Of a stretch of DNA of 64,000 nucleotides, positions 26,094 to 34,857 are shown in pieces. A program made the position numbers and the translations under genes. Origin of the DNA: Haloferax massiliensis (GTDB lineage: Archaea; Halobacteriota; Halobacteria; Halobacteriales; Haloferacaceae). Within the stretch, counting starts at the first letter, position 1. Each line of letters begins with the position of its first letter. Below the pieces are notes generated by a model. The model was given only the letters and a program-made list of their open reading frames with translations. It did no database searches and was not told where the DNA came from. The stretch is from positions 1 to 64,000 of the forward strand of contig NZ_CSTE01000001.1 in the NCBI RefSeq assembly GCF_001368915.1, written 5' to 3'.

Positions 26094-26371
26094 ACGTGAA
26101 ACACCGTATCACCGTGCCGTAAAATTATTATCATATATTACGTATGTAATTGTTATTTTAAACTGCTGGAAAATAATTAATATGGATTCTGTCAAATCAT
26201 CCGAATTGGAGACGCGGGGTCGGGTGCAGAGTTCACGGGCAGACCGCGCGGAATCCGCGAGCTAACGCGGTTTCCGGGAGCGTCGTCACCGGTTCGGCGA
26301 CGATACGCACATCTGTGTATATCAAACACGACCCAAAACCGTTTTTGCACATGACCGCGCATCGCCACCTG
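26094..26371. promoter_or_regulatory. AT-rich divergent intergenic region, gntP/purS, with palindrome
   Basis: 278 nt between divergent genes. Positions 26118-26185 are strikingly AT-rich for this genome. They include ATTAC-GTAT-GTAAT (26137-26150), a 5-bp inverted repeat with 4-nt spacer next to TATATTA, which is a candidate operator/TATA for gntP. On the purS side, CACGACCCAAAACCGTTTTTGC (26325-26348) precedes the ATG. Confidence 0.5.
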
Positions 26372-26623
26372 ATGACCACTTACACCGCGACGGTGACGGT
26401 GCGCCTCAAGCGCGGCGTGCTCGACCCGGAGGCGGAGACGACGAAGCGCGCGCTGGAACGACTCGGGTTCGAGCTCGACGCGCTACGCTTCACCGAACGC
26501 TACGAGGTGGACCTCGACGCGGCCGACGCCGACGAGGCCGAGGCCCGCGCCGACGAGATGGCAGAACGCTTGCTGGCGAACCCGACCATCCACGACTACG
26601 AGGTCGCGGTCGCCGAGGCCTGA
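26372..26623 (+). CDS. purS: Phosphoribosylformylglycinamidine synthase, PurS subunit
   Basis: 83 residues from the ATG at 26372 (MTTYTATVTVRLKRGVLDPE). The motif RLKRGVLDPEAETTKRALERLGF is diagnostic of PurS, followed by the small beta-sheet domain ending YEVAVAEA. PurS dimers bridge PurL and PurQ to channel ammonia in the FGAM synthase reaction. It is followed after one base by purQ. purL is not in the window. An upstream ATG at 26315 would add residues not in the family. Confidence 0.93.
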   Translation: MTTYTATVTVRLKRGVLDPEAETTKRALERLGFELDALRFTERYEVDLDAADADEAEARADEMAERLLANPTIHDYEVAVAEA

Positions 26624-26624
26624 G

Positions 26625-27299
26625 ATGATCGCAGTCGTGCAGTTCGGCGGCTCGAACTGCGACCGCGACGCCGTGCGCGCGCTGTCGGACCTCGGCTTCG
26701 AGGCCGAGCGCGTCTGGCACGAAGACCCCCTGCCCGAGGCGACGACGGGAATCGTGCTCCCCGGCGGCTTCTCGTACGGCGACTACCTGCGCGGCGGCGC
26801 GATGGCCGCCCGCTCGCCCATCATGGAGTCGGTCCGCGAGGCGGCCGACGACGGCGTCCCCGTCCTCGGCGTCTGCAACGGCGCGCAGATCGGCTGTGAG
26901 TCCGGGCTCACCCCCGGCGCGTTCACGACGAACGCGAGCGCCCGCTTCCAGTGCGAACACGTCTACCTCCGCGTCGAGAACGCCGACACGCGCTGGACCG
27001 CGGCGTACGAGGAAGGCGAGGTCATCGAACTCCCCATCGCCCACGGCGAGGGTCGCTTCGAACTCGACGCCGAGCGCTACGAGGCGCTCGAAGCCGACGA
27101 CCGGATTCTGTTCCGCTACTGCGACGAGGACGGCAACGTCACCGACGAGGCGAACCCCAACGGCTCGCTCGGGAACGTCGCGGGCGTCCTCGGCGACAGC
27201 GAGTCTGTCGCGGTGCTGATGCCGCACCCCGAGCGGGCGTCGCTCCCGCAACTCGGCAACACCGACGGTCGGGGCGTGCTGGCTGGCTTCGAGGGGTAG
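26625..27299 (+). CDS. purQ: Phosphoribosylformylglycinamidine synthase, glutaminase subunit
   Basis: 224 residues. Class I glutamine amidotransferase: the nucleophile Cys lies in VLGVCNGAQIG (~residue 84), and the catalytic His/Glu in LMPHPERA near residue 203. Also visible are VQFGGSNCDRDAV and PGGFSYGDYLRGGAMAA. It releases ammonia from glutamine for PurL. It is translationally linked to purS (TGA, one base, ATG). Confidence 0.96.
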   Translation: MIAVVQFGGSNCDRDAVRALSDLGFEAERVWHEDPLPEATTGIVLPGGFSYGDYLRGGAMAARSPIMESVREAADDGVPVLGVCNGAQIGCESGLTPGAFTTNASARFQCEHVYLRVENADTRWTAAYEEGEVIELPIAHGEGRFELDAERYEALEADDRILFRYCDEDGNVTDEANPNGSLGNVAGVLGDSESVAVLMPHPERASLPQLGNTDGRGVLAGFEG

Positions 27300-27417
27300 G
27301 TGTATAAAAAAGACCGTCCGCCGCGGTGGCGGGCGGCACGGGGCCGGTTGGCGAGCGAAGCGGCGTACACGATGAGCGATGTTGGAGTGTCGAGGTTTCC
27401 GGCCCGCGTACCGCGTG

Positions 27418-27534
27418 CTATGGGGCGAGAGCGCAGGGAGCGTCCGTGGCGATCCACGCCTCGGTGTTCTCCTCTTCGCGTATCTCGAACCACCCATCCG
27501 CGTAGTAGACGGTCTTGTACGTGTGTTTCGTCAT
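27418..27534 (-). CDS. Microprotein, 38 residues
   Basis: ATG at 27534 to TAG at 27418. It reads MTKHTYKTVYYADGWFEIRE, then EENTEAWIATDAPCALAP. The pattern of an N-terminal polar stretch and a FEIREEENTEAWIATD core resembles the many tiny haloarchaeal proteins with a YDxxNxxAWIxSD motif (family resemblance from memory). Codon use and GC3 fit a real gene. It is convergent with purQ. Confidence 0.6.
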   Translation of the reverse strand: MTKHTYKTVYYADGWFEIREEENTEAWIATDAPCALAP

Positions 27535-27787
27535 GATGGCGGGCGGTTCGGATGGACACGTCCGAACCACCGAATATGACAACGACTCACACCCTCTTTG
27601 ATACGAATATCCTATTCGACGGTTAGGGGTCAGTTACTCTGAGACGTCACACCCTAACGCGGCCGAATCGGAGGAAACTCGGGGAGATACTGGACGAACA
27701 GTCACCGGTTCGGGACGGGACGGCCCCGTTCGCGGCGGGCGTCGGGCCGCGCGGAGAGATGCGATTCGGGGGCTCAGCGCGCGGCGC

Positions 27788-28870
27788 TCACTTGACGAGC
27801 GGCATGTTGTAGCTCGTCTCGTTGTCGAGGACGAACTCCCACGTCGCCTCGCAGTCGCAGGACACCTGCTCGAAGACGCTCGGGTCCTGTCGGAGGTTGA
27901 AGTCCTTGACCGCCTTGAACACGAGTTCGTCGCAGTCGCCGCAGTTGTGTGCGCCGCGTTCCTGTCCGCCGCCGACGGGGTCGGAGACGACGATGGCGTC
28001 CACGTCGGCCGTCTCGCGGAGCGCGTCGGCGACCGACCAGAGCCACGGCGGGCGATAACCGCCGTTGAAGAACAGCTCGTCGACCATCGTGTAGCGCTGG
28101 ACGTTCGTCGGGTTCATCGAGACGGTGTGGCAGTTGTCGACCGCCGCACACCGGCGGATGGAGGACTTCATGTCGTCGAGCGCCTCGGGCTCCGAGAGGA
28201 ACGGCGGCTTCATCAGGAGGTACGCCTTGACGCCGCCGCCGGCCGCGGCGGCCTCCTCGCAGGCGTCCTCGAAGTCCGCGAAGTCGAAGTACTTGTTCAC
28301 GCAGTCGTGGCGAACGCGGTCGGTGGCGGTTTCGAGGCCGACCGCCACGTCGGTTTCGAGGCCGCGGTCGGTGAAGTCGGCGAGCTTCTCGCGCGTGACG
28401 AAGTCCGGGAGCGACTCGACGACCACGCGGTCGCGGTCGGCGAACGTCTCGGCGATGGCGTCGCGGGTCTCGGCGGGCACCTCGCGCTCGTCGAGGAACG
28501 AGCCGGAGGTGTAAATCTTGATGAGACCGGCTTTCTCGCCGTCGTCCATCTCCTCGGCCTCGTGGTCGAGACAGACCTGAATCTGGTCCATCAGCGCCTC
28601 GTGGGCGACGGTGCCACCCTCGACGGACTCGGCGACGTAGCCGCACATCGTACAGCCGCCGGCGCGCGCCCACCGACAGCCGCCGGTGTTGAGGATAATC
28701 GTCAGCGAGTCGTAGACGCCGTCGGGCGTGTTGTCCTCGTCAATCCACACCCGGGTCGGCTCGTGGGGGTCGTAGGTCTTCTGCTTCCGCGAACGGATGT
28801 CGCGCATCACCTTGTTGTGCGCGTCCATCCCGCGTCCCCGTTCGTAGACCTCGGGGCTCGGCTTACTCAT
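27788..28870 (-). CDS. Archaeosine synthase radical-SAM subunit (RaSEA)
   Basis: 360 residues. The radical-SAM cysteines have the unusual spacing CRWARAGGCTMCGY (CX7CX2C, residues ~65-78), typical of this family. Additional motifs are KIYTSGSFLDEREVP, VVVESLPDFVTREKL, AVGLETATDRVRHDCVNK and MNPTNVQRYT. Two C-terminal Cys pairs follow (HNCGDCDELV and VSCDCEATWEF), consistent with a zinc or second cluster site. With ArcS it converts the lysine adduct at position 15 of tRNA to archaeosine (G+15). No ArcS gene is adjacent. Confidence 0.92.
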   Translation of the reverse strand: MSKPSPEVYERGRGMDAHNKVMRDIRSRKQKTYDPHEPTRVWIDEDNTPDGVYDSLTIILNTGGCRWARAGGCTMCGYVAESVEGGTVAHEALMDQIQVCLDHEAEEMDDGEKAGLIKIYTSGSFLDEREVPAETRDAIAETFADRDRVVVESLPDFVTREKLADFTDRGLETDVAVGLETATDRVRHDCVNKYFDFADFEDACEEAAAAGGGVKAYLLMKPPFLSEPEALDDMKSSIRRCAAVDNCHTVSMNPTNVQRYTMVDELFFNGGYRPPWLWSVADALRETADVDAIVVSDPVGGGQERGAHNCGDCDELVFKAVKDFNLRQDPSVFEQVSCDCEATWEFVLDNETSYNMPLVK

Positions 28871-28948
28871 TGGATACCCGTATCGGACGGGTGCGTAAAG
28901 CGGCTTCGTCTGGGGTCGGCGGGCGGCGGTCGTCGGCCTGTCCCGCCG

Positions 28949-29815
28949 TCACATGTTCCGCGAGATGTAGCGGTCGACGTCGGCGACGAGCGACGGCCGG
29001 AACGTCCAGTAGCCCTCCCACCGCCTCGGTTCGGTCTCCAGCGCGAGGAGGGCGACGGGCTGACCCGGAGCCGCGCCGTCGACGCACCCATCGCCCGGTC
29101 GCCCCCCGTCGGTCGCACCAGTCGCCTCGCTCTCGTCCGCGGTCGACTCGTCCGACTCGACCGAGTCGCCGTCCGGCGGCGTGTAGACGACGAACCACGA
29201 GTCGTAGAAGTCGTCGGAGTAACCGCCGTGCGTCAGCAGTTCGGAGTTCGACGGCGGCGTCCAGTCCGGAATCCCGTAGACGTGCGTCTGCACGTCTGTC
29301 GCGGCGACCTTCCGGTAGACCGCTCGCGTTCCGCGCTCGTCTTCGATGCGCGAGAGGCGCTGGAACGACGACCGGAGTCGCCCCCGCCCGGCGCGCCACG
29401 CGTGCCGCTCGATGTACCGCGAAATCGCCACGAGAAGGAGTTTCTCCTTGTCAGATTCGGGGTAGCCCCGGAGCGAGAACGGCACGTCGTCGAGTCGGGT
29501 GAGCACCGACGGGAGTTCGAACTCGGCGAGGTTCGCCTGTCCCGTCTTGTAGAGGTCGGAGTTCACGAGGAGGATAGAGTTCATCACCTCCTCCAGCGGC
29601 GAGGTCGCGACCACCTCGCGGCCCTCGGGCGTCCGCTCGGAGAGCACGACCACGTCGTCGCCGCGGGCGTCGTCGGACAGCTCGTCGACGTCGACCGGCT
29701 GGTCGGAGAACGTGGTTTCGAGCATTCGCTGGACTGGGTCGGGAGCCGAGCGATTGACCACGGAAAGCGACCGGCTCGCGGCGTCAATCGCGTCGAGGTA
29801 GCTGTCGAGACCCAT
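28949..29815 (-). CDS. DICT sensory domain protein
   Basis: 288 residues. The start MGLDSYLDAIDAASRSLSVVNRSAP is followed by the alternating helix/strand pattern of the DICT domain (VVVLSERTPEGREVVATSPLEEVMNSILLVNSDLY). An acidic, Gly-rich insert (DESTADESEATGAT region) precedes the final VALLALETEPRRWEGYWTFRPSL. DICT domains are haloarchaeal and bacterial light/redox-type sensory modules usually linked to output domains. This one is stand-alone. It is divergent from the lipoprotein gene at 29931. Confidence 0.85.
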   Translation of the reverse strand: MGLDSYLDAIDAASRSLSVVNRSAPDPVQRMLETTFSDQPVDVDELSDDARGDDVVVLSERTPEGREVVATSPLEEVMNSILLVNSDLYKTGQANLAEFELPSVLTRLDDVPFSLRGYPESDKEKLLLVAISRYIERHAWRAGRGRLRSSFQRLSRIEDERGTRAVYRKVAATDVQTHVYGIPDWTPPSNSELLTHGGYSDDFYDSWFVVYTPPDGDSVESDESTADESEATGATDGGRPGDGCVDGAAPGQPVALLALETEPRRWEGYWTFRPSLVADVDRYISRNM

Positions 29816-29930
29816 CTAGTCGTGAGAACGACTGACCGCCGACGAGATAGCTGTTTTGGAGGCCGGAGCCGCGACGGGTTCGGCGGCCGCGGCGACAGGC
29901 GTTCATATGCGTCGCGACCGTAGACGAGGT

Positions 29931-31010
29931 ATGGAGCGCCGCACGCTCCTCTCGCTTCTCGCGGGCGGCGTCGCCGGACTCGCCGGGTGCGGGACGCCGG
30001 ACGGAGAGACGGAGACGCCGACGCCAGAGGAGGGGACCGACGCGCCGACCGCGACGCCGACGACCGAAGCGCGCGTAGAGCGGTCGCTGACGCTCTGGAA
30101 CCCGACGCCGGACCCCGTGTTCACGACCGTCGTCGGCGTCCGCGGCGACCGCGACGTGTTCTTCGAGAACCGCGACCTGCTGCCCGGCGAGCGCGCCGCG
30201 CTGTCGGTCGCGGTCCCGACCGGAGAGACGGCGGTGCTCGTCGAGACGGACTCCGGCCTGCGGGCGCGCTCGACGTGGATCGTCGACCCGGCGTTCGAGG
30301 GGCTGGTGGTCGTCCTCGGACGGGACGCCGCGGCGTTTTGGCGGACCGTCTCGTGCGACGCGCGGGGGGAGTGTTCGCTCGCGGCGTCGCCCCCCGACGG
30401 CGGGCCGAGAATCGACCTCCCGCTCGTCGGCGATGGCTCAGCACGGTGGTACGCGCCCGCGGGCGTCGTCGTCGAAAACCCCGGCCCAGAGACGACCGCG
30501 CGCCTCCGCATCGACCTCGGTGACACGGCGCTGGTCGACCGCGCGTACCGCGTCCCCACGGGAGCGCGGCTGTCGGTGCCGGTGACGTACCGAAGCGGGA
30601 GCTACCGCGTGGTCGTCGAGACCGACGACCGGCGCGTCGAGGCGGCGTGGCCGGTGCCCGACCAGCCGACGAAGTACGTCGACGTGTCGAACGGGACGGC
30701 CGGGTGCGGACCGGCGAACACGACGCTCACGGTCGCCAACCGCGACGGCGAACCCCACCGGCTCGCGCTCCGGGTCGACCCCGCGGACGGCGGCGAGCCG
30801 TTCGACCGCACGCTCGCGCTCGACCCCGGCGAGGTCCGCGAACTCGTCCCCGTGACGACCTCCGGGGGCCACGCCGTCTCGGCGAGCCTCGAAACCGGCG
30901 CGGCGGCCTCGGGAACGTGGTGGTCCTGTCCGCCGCGCGGCCCCGCGAGCGTCGTCGTCGACGCCACCGGAACCCTCGCGCTGCGGGCTGCCGGCCCGCA
31001 ACCGGGATGA
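29931..31010 (+). CDS. Tat-type lipoprotein with repeated beta-sandwich domains
   Basis: 359 residues from the ATG at 29931 (MERRTLLSLLAGGVAGLAGCG). A twin-arginine signal with a lipobox (LAGCG) predicts a membrane-anchored extracellular lipoprotein. A Thr/Pro/Glu-rich linker (TETPTPEEGTDAPTATPT) is followed by three related ~100-residue segments. They share VEN/LWNPTPDPVFTTVVGV-type openings and GERAALSVAVPTGE-type turns, so they look like tandem immunoglobulin-like domains. No catalytic motif is visible. It may be a surface binding protein. The next gene is the aldehyde oxidoreductase, 127 nt downstream, probably with its own promoter. Confidence 0.8.
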   Translation: MERRTLLSLLAGGVAGLAGCGTPDGETETPTPEEGTDAPTATPTTEARVERSLTLWNPTPDPVFTTVVGVRGDRDVFFENRDLLPGERAALSVAVPTGETAVLVETDSGLRARSTWIVDPAFEGLVVVLGRDAAAFWRTVSCDARGECSLAASPPDGGPRIDLPLVGDGSARWYAPAGVVVENPGPETTARLRIDLGDTALVDRAYRVPTGARLSVPVTYRSGSYRVVVETDDRRVEAAWPVPDQPTKYVDVSNGTAGCGPANTTLTVANRDGEPHRLALRVDPADGGEPFDRTLALDPGEVRELVPVTTSGGHAVSASLETGAAASGTWWSCPPRGPASVVVDATGTLALRAAGPQPG

Positions 31011-31062
31011 GTCGCACGGATTGCCGCAATCCCGTGACGGTCCGGCGTCGGTTCGCGCCGGC

Positions 31063-31124
31063 GTAACCACTAGCGGTTACACTGAGGTGGGAATCACTAA
31101 CCCGACAGCGACCGTATATAACTA
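31063..31124 (+). promoter_or_regulatory. Palindrome and TATA element upstream of aor
   Basis: GTAACC-ACTAGC-GGTTAC (31063-31080) is a perfect 6-bp inverted repeat. ACCGTATATAACTA at 31111-31124 is a TATA-like box close to the ATG at 31137. The palindrome has the position and size of an upstream regulator site. Confidence 0.5.
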
Positions 31125-31136
31125 ACGAGGATTACA

Positions 31137-33068
31137 ATGACTGAACTCGGTGGTTATCACGACAGGGTCGCTCGGGTGGACCTGTCGTCAGGCGACATCG
31201 CGTACGAGGGAATCGACGACGAGGACGCAAAGAAGTACATCGGGGCCCGCGGCCTCGGCGTGAAGTACGTCTTCGACCAGGGACCGGACGTGGACCCGCT
31301 GGGACCGGACAACCTCCTCGCGTTCATGACCGGCCCGCTCACCGGCACGCAGACCGTGATGAGCGGCCGAATCGCGGTCGTGACGAAATCCCCGCTCACG
31401 GGGACTGTCACCGACTCGCACCACGGCGGCTGGAGCGGCGCGCGCCTCAAGTGGTCCGGCTTCGACGGCCTGCTGTTCGAAGGCAAGGCCGACCACCCGG
31501 TCTACGCGGTCATCGAAGACGGCGAACTGACGCTTCACGACGCCGAACACGTCTGGGGCAAGGGCGTCCACGAGACCATCGAGACGCTCGAAGGCGAGGT
31601 CGACGGCAGCCTCGGCAAGAACCTCTCGATAATGGCCATCGGCCCCGGCGGCGAAAACGAGGTCAGATACGGCTGTATCATCAACGAGGACGACCGCGCG
31701 TCCGGCCGCGGCGGCACGGGTGCGGTCATGGGCTCGAAGAACCTCAAGGCGGTCGTCGTGAAGTCCGGCACGCGGATGCCGAAGCCCGCCGACGCCGACA
31801 CGTTCAAGCAGGGCTACCAGCAGGCGATGCAGCTCATCCGCGAGTCCGAGGTCACCGCGCCCAACGAGGGCGGCCTGTCGCTGTACGGGACGAACGTGCT
31901 GATGAACGCGGGCGAGGAACTCGACGGCCTCCCGACGAAAAACGGGAAGTACACCTCGACCGCGGCGATGCGAGACGCCGAGGGCGCGGACATCGACTCC
32001 GAGCGCGTCTCCGGCGAGAACGTCCGCGAGAACATCCTCGTCGACGAGCCGACGTGTCACTCCTGTCCCGTCGCCTGTAAGAAGGAAGTCGAGGTGTCGG
32101 TGATGCACAAAGGCGAGGAGCTGAACGTCCGCGGCGAGTCCTACGAGTACGAGTCCGCCTACGCGCTGGGCCCGAACTCCGGACACACCGAGCGCGACGA
32201 AATCGCCGTCATGATCGACCGCTGTAACGACATGGGCGTCGACACCATCGAGATGGGGAACATAATGGCGATGGCCATGGAGATGTCCGAACAGGGCAAG
32301 CTCGACGACCTGAGCGAACAGCTCGACTGGGGCGACACCGAGCGCATGATCGACCTCATCACCGAGGTCGCCAACCGCGACGGCGACCTCGCCGACGCCC
32401 TCGCGGAGGGCGCAAACGGCCTCGCCGAGCGCTTCGACGCCCACGACAACTCGCTGGCCGTCAAGGGCCAGACCATCGCGGCGTACGACCCGCGCTGCAT
32501 GAAGGGCATGGGCATCGGCTACGCCACCTCCAACCGCGGCGCGTGTCACCTCCGCGGCTACACGCCGTCCGCCGAGATTCTCGGCATCCCGGAGAAACAC
32601 GACCCCCACGAGTGGCGCGGGAAGGGCGAACTCGTGGCGCTGTTCCAGGACATGCACGCCATCTCGGACTCGTTCGACATCTGCAAGTTCAACGCGTTCG
32701 CGGAGGGCATCGAGGAGTACGTCCTGCAGTACAACGGCATGACCGGCCGCGACGTGACCGAGGAGGAACTGCTCGAAACCGGCGACCGCATCTACACGTT
32801 AGAGCGGTACTACAACAACCTCGCCGGCTTCGACGGCGCCGACGACTCGCTGCCGGGACGCTTCGTCGAGGGCGACGAGGCGATGCCCGGACAGGGCGCG
32901 TCCGAGGGCCAGCTGTGCGAACTCGACGAGATGAAAGAGGAGTACTACGCTCGCCGCCAGTGGGTCGACGGCGTCGTCCCCGACGAGCGTCTCGCCGAGC
33001 TCGAAATCGACATCGGCCCCGGCACGGGCGTCTCCCGCGGCGACTCGCCCGCGCCCGCCGACGACTGA
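31137..33068 (+). CDS. aor: Tungsten-dependent aldehyde ferredoxin oxidoreductase
   Basis: 643 residues. N-terminal AOR domain: YIGARGLGVKYVFDQGPDVDPLGPD, MTGPLTGTQTVMSGRIAVVTKSPLTG, HHGGWSGARLKWSGFD, IGPGGENEVRYGCIINEDDRASGRGGTGAVMGSKNLKAVV. The cluster cysteines are PTCHSCPVACKKEV and a distal Cys in SDSFDICKFNAF. Pterin-binding residues lie around RGACHLRGYTP. The enzyme oxidises aldehydes to acids with ferredoxin as acceptor and needs a bis-pterin tungsten cofactor. Several AOR paralogues occur in haloarchaea and the substrate of this one is unknown. Confidence 0.95.
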   Translation: MTELGGYHDRVARVDLSSGDIAYEGIDDEDAKKYIGARGLGVKYVFDQGPDVDPLGPDNLLAFMTGPLTGTQTVMSGRIAVVTKSPLTGTVTDSHHGGWSGARLKWSGFDGLLFEGKADHPVYAVIEDGELTLHDAEHVWGKGVHETIETLEGEVDGSLGKNLSIMAIGPGGENEVRYGCIINEDDRASGRGGTGAVMGSKNLKAVVVKSGTRMPKPADADTFKQGYQQAMQLIRESEVTAPNEGGLSLYGTNVLMNAGEELDGLPTKNGKYTSTAAMRDAEGADIDSERVSGENVRENILVDEPTCHSCPVACKKEVEVSVMHKGEELNVRGESYEYESAYALGPNSGHTERDEIAVMIDRCNDMGVDTIEMGNIMAMAMEMSEQGKLDDLSEQLDWGDTERMIDLITEVANRDGDLADALAEGANGLAERFDAHDNSLAVKGQTIAAYDPRCMKGMGIGYATSNRGACHLRGYTPSAEILGIPEKHDPHEWRGKGELVALFQDMHAISDSFDICKFNAFAEGIEEYVLQYNGMTGRDVTEEELLETGDRIYTLERYYNNLAGFDGADDSLPGRFVEGDEAMPGQGASEGQLCELDEMKEEYYARRQWVDGVVPDERLAELEIDIGPGTGVSRGDSPAPADD

Positions 33069-33082
33069 GCTGACCGCCCGAA

Positions 33083-33709
33083 TCACGCCTTTTTCGACCG
33101 ATTGCGAACCGCAGTAGCGACGACTCCCCCGACGAGCGCCGCGGCGGCGACGACGCCGAGACCGACGAACGTCGTCGGCGAGCCGACCGGGAAGTCGAAG
33201 ACCGGCCCAACGAGATGGAACGCGGCACCGACGACCGCCGCGCCGGTGGCGAGCCGAACCGAACCCTCCTCGCGGTACGCCCGCGTCCCGACGCGTCCGA
33301 GCGCGAGGCCGTAGGCGACGAACGGGAGTTCGTACAGCCAGTAAATCACCGGGAAGCCGCCGGCGGCGAAGGTGTAGAGCCGGTAGTAGTCGCCCTCGTA
33401 GACGACGGCGTACAGCCCCTGTCCGGGCGCCGTGTAGTCACTGTAGAAAAAGCGGTCCGGCCAGTCCTCGTCGCCGTAGACGACGTGGGAGCCGTCGGGC
33501 GACTCGACGGCCTGCCGAACCGCGTCCTGTGCGTCGGCGTCGAGTTCGTCGTATCGGAGCACGGGCGTCTCGTCTCGGACCTGCGACGCGTCGATTTCCG
33601 ACGCGGAGAACGACACCTGCTCCGACCAGTCGGCCATCGTCACCGGCGCGCCGACGAGCGAGAGGGCGACGAGGAGCGCGAAGGCCGAGACGACGAGTCG
33701 CCGGGACAT
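33083..33709 (-). CDS. Exported/membrane protein with N-terminal signal and C-terminal helices
   Basis: 208 residues from the ATG at 33709 (MSRRLVVSAFALLVALSLVGAPVTMA). The signal peptide is followed by a soluble ~85-residue domain (SEQVSFSASEIDASQVRDET, VRQAVESPDGSHVVYGDEDWP and AVVYEGDYYRLYTFA). Three hydrophobic helices then lead to a basic tail, RNRSKKA. It is not recognised beyond a conserved haloarchaeal hypothetical. A longer upstream reading is unlikely because codon bias falls outside this frame. Confidence 0.75.
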   Translation of the reverse strand: MSRRLVVSAFALLVALSLVGAPVTMADWSEQVSFSASEIDASQVRDETPVLRYDELDADAQDAVRQAVESPDGSHVVYGDEDWPDRFFYSDYTAPGQGLYAVVYEGDYYRLYTFAAGGFPVIYWLYELPFVAYGLALGRVGTRAYREEGSVRLATGAAVVGAAFHLVGPVFDFPVGSPTTFVGLGVVAAAALVGGVVATAVRNRSKKA

Positions 33710-33759
33710 AGAGGCCCTGAGTGAGCAAAGCGGTGAATGTCTTCTGGGGTCGACGCCGG

Positions 33760-34443
33760 CTACCAGAACTGGCGAAGCGAGGCCGCCGCCCCACCGAGTC
33801 CGCCGAAGACGACGCCGTACACCAGCCCGGAGAACGCCCCCCAAAGCGGGAGGCCGACCGAGTCGCCGTCGAGGTCGGTCGGGTGAAAGCCGGTCGAACC
33901 GACGCGGACGAACCCCTCCGCGTTCGGTGGCGCGTCGCCGAGGCCGACGCGGGCGACGAGCGCGGCGACGGCGACTGCGGCGGCGAAGCCGAAGGCGACA
34001 GACGACCCGGTGGCGAACCCCTCGGCGGGGCGTCGGGACCACGCCGTAAGGCGCGCCGTGACGACGCCGGCGAGAAAGAGGCAGGCGGGCGGGAGCGCGC
34101 CCAGCCAGTACCACGGGTCGGCGGGGCCGTCGAGTCCATCGACGAGGTTTCGGAGGACGACCGCGCGACCGGAGCCGGTCGTCTCGACGAGTCGAACGGG
34201 CAGGCCCATCGCGCCGCCGAACGTCCAGACGGGGACGAACACGGACGGGACGGGTTTTCCGGCGGTCATCTCGGTCGCGGCGTCGAGCGTGGAAAACGAG
34301 CCGTCGGTGGCGAGGGCGACCCAGCCGGCGACCGCGAGCGTGCCGACGACGAACGCGGCGACGCCGGCGGCGAACCCGGTCGGGAGAAGGGCGCGACCCT
34401 CGTCGCTGGGGAGCGAGTAGCGGCGCGGGGACGGGGAGGGCAT
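33760..34443 (-). CDS. Multi-pass membrane protein, 227 residues
   Basis: MPSPSPRRYSLPSDEGRALL, then about five hydrophobic helices: FAAGVAAFVVGTLAVAGWVAL, the VPSVFVPVWTFGGAMGLPV region, ALPPACLFLAGVVTARL, SSVAFGFAAAVAVAALVARV and LPLWGAFSGLVYGVVFGGLGGA. Between them are extracytoplasmic loops. There are no transporter or enzyme motifs. It is followed on the same strand by the signal-bearing protein ending at 33083, possibly as an operon (50-nt gap). Confidence 0.75.
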   Translation of the reverse strand: MPSPSPRRYSLPSDEGRALLPTGFAAGVAAFVVGTLAVAGWVALATDGSFSTLDAATEMTAGKPVPSVFVPVWTFGGAMGLPVRLVETTGSGRAVVLRNLVDGLDGPADPWYWLGALPPACLFLAGVVTARLTAWSRRPAEGFATGSSVAFGFAAAVAVAALVARVGLGDAPPNAEGFVRVGSTGFHPTDLDGDSVGLPLWGAFSGLVYGVVFGGLGGAAASLRQFW

Positions 34444-34518
34444 ACGTGTGGTCGTGGTCGCCCGCGAGACGAGTATCTTGGGGGGCGACGGGTCAAGACG
34501 AGCGGGGGGCGACGGCGC

Positions 34519-34857
34519 TCAGACGACGAACCGGAGAATCCAGAGCGCGCCCATGCCGACGAGGATGGTGGCGAGCACGCGTTCGGTGTACCACGCGGCG
34601 AGCGCGGCCAACGCGCCGGCGAGGAGTTTCTCGTTGCCGACGGAGACCGCGAGGTCGCCGGACGGGGCGAGGAGCGCGGGGAAGACGAGCGCCGCGAACA
34701 CCGCCGCGGGGACGTACTCCAGCGCCGATTCGACCGTCGGCGGCACGTCGTCGATGCGGCCGAACAGGTAGATGAACGAGCCGCGGATGGCGAACGTGAG
34801 GACGCCCGCGAGGGCGATGACGAGCCAGACGGTCGCCGAGTCGTAGCCGGTCGGCAT
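34519..34857 (-). CDS. azlD: AzlD, branched-chain amino acid export small subunit
   Basis: 112 residues with four hydrophobic helices. The AzlD signature is VLTFAIRGSFIYLFGRIDDVPP followed by LEYVPAAVFAALVFPALL. It starts immediately after azlC, with stop and ATG abutting, so the two subunits are co-translated. AzlCD forms a two-component exporter (LIV-E family) for branched-chain amino acids or analogues. Confidence 0.93.
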   Translation of the reverse strand: MPTGYDSATVWLVIALAGVLTFAIRGSFIYLFGRIDDVPPTVESALEYVPAAVFAALVFPALLAPSGDLAVSVGNEKLLAGALAALAAWYTERVLATILVGMGALWILRFVV

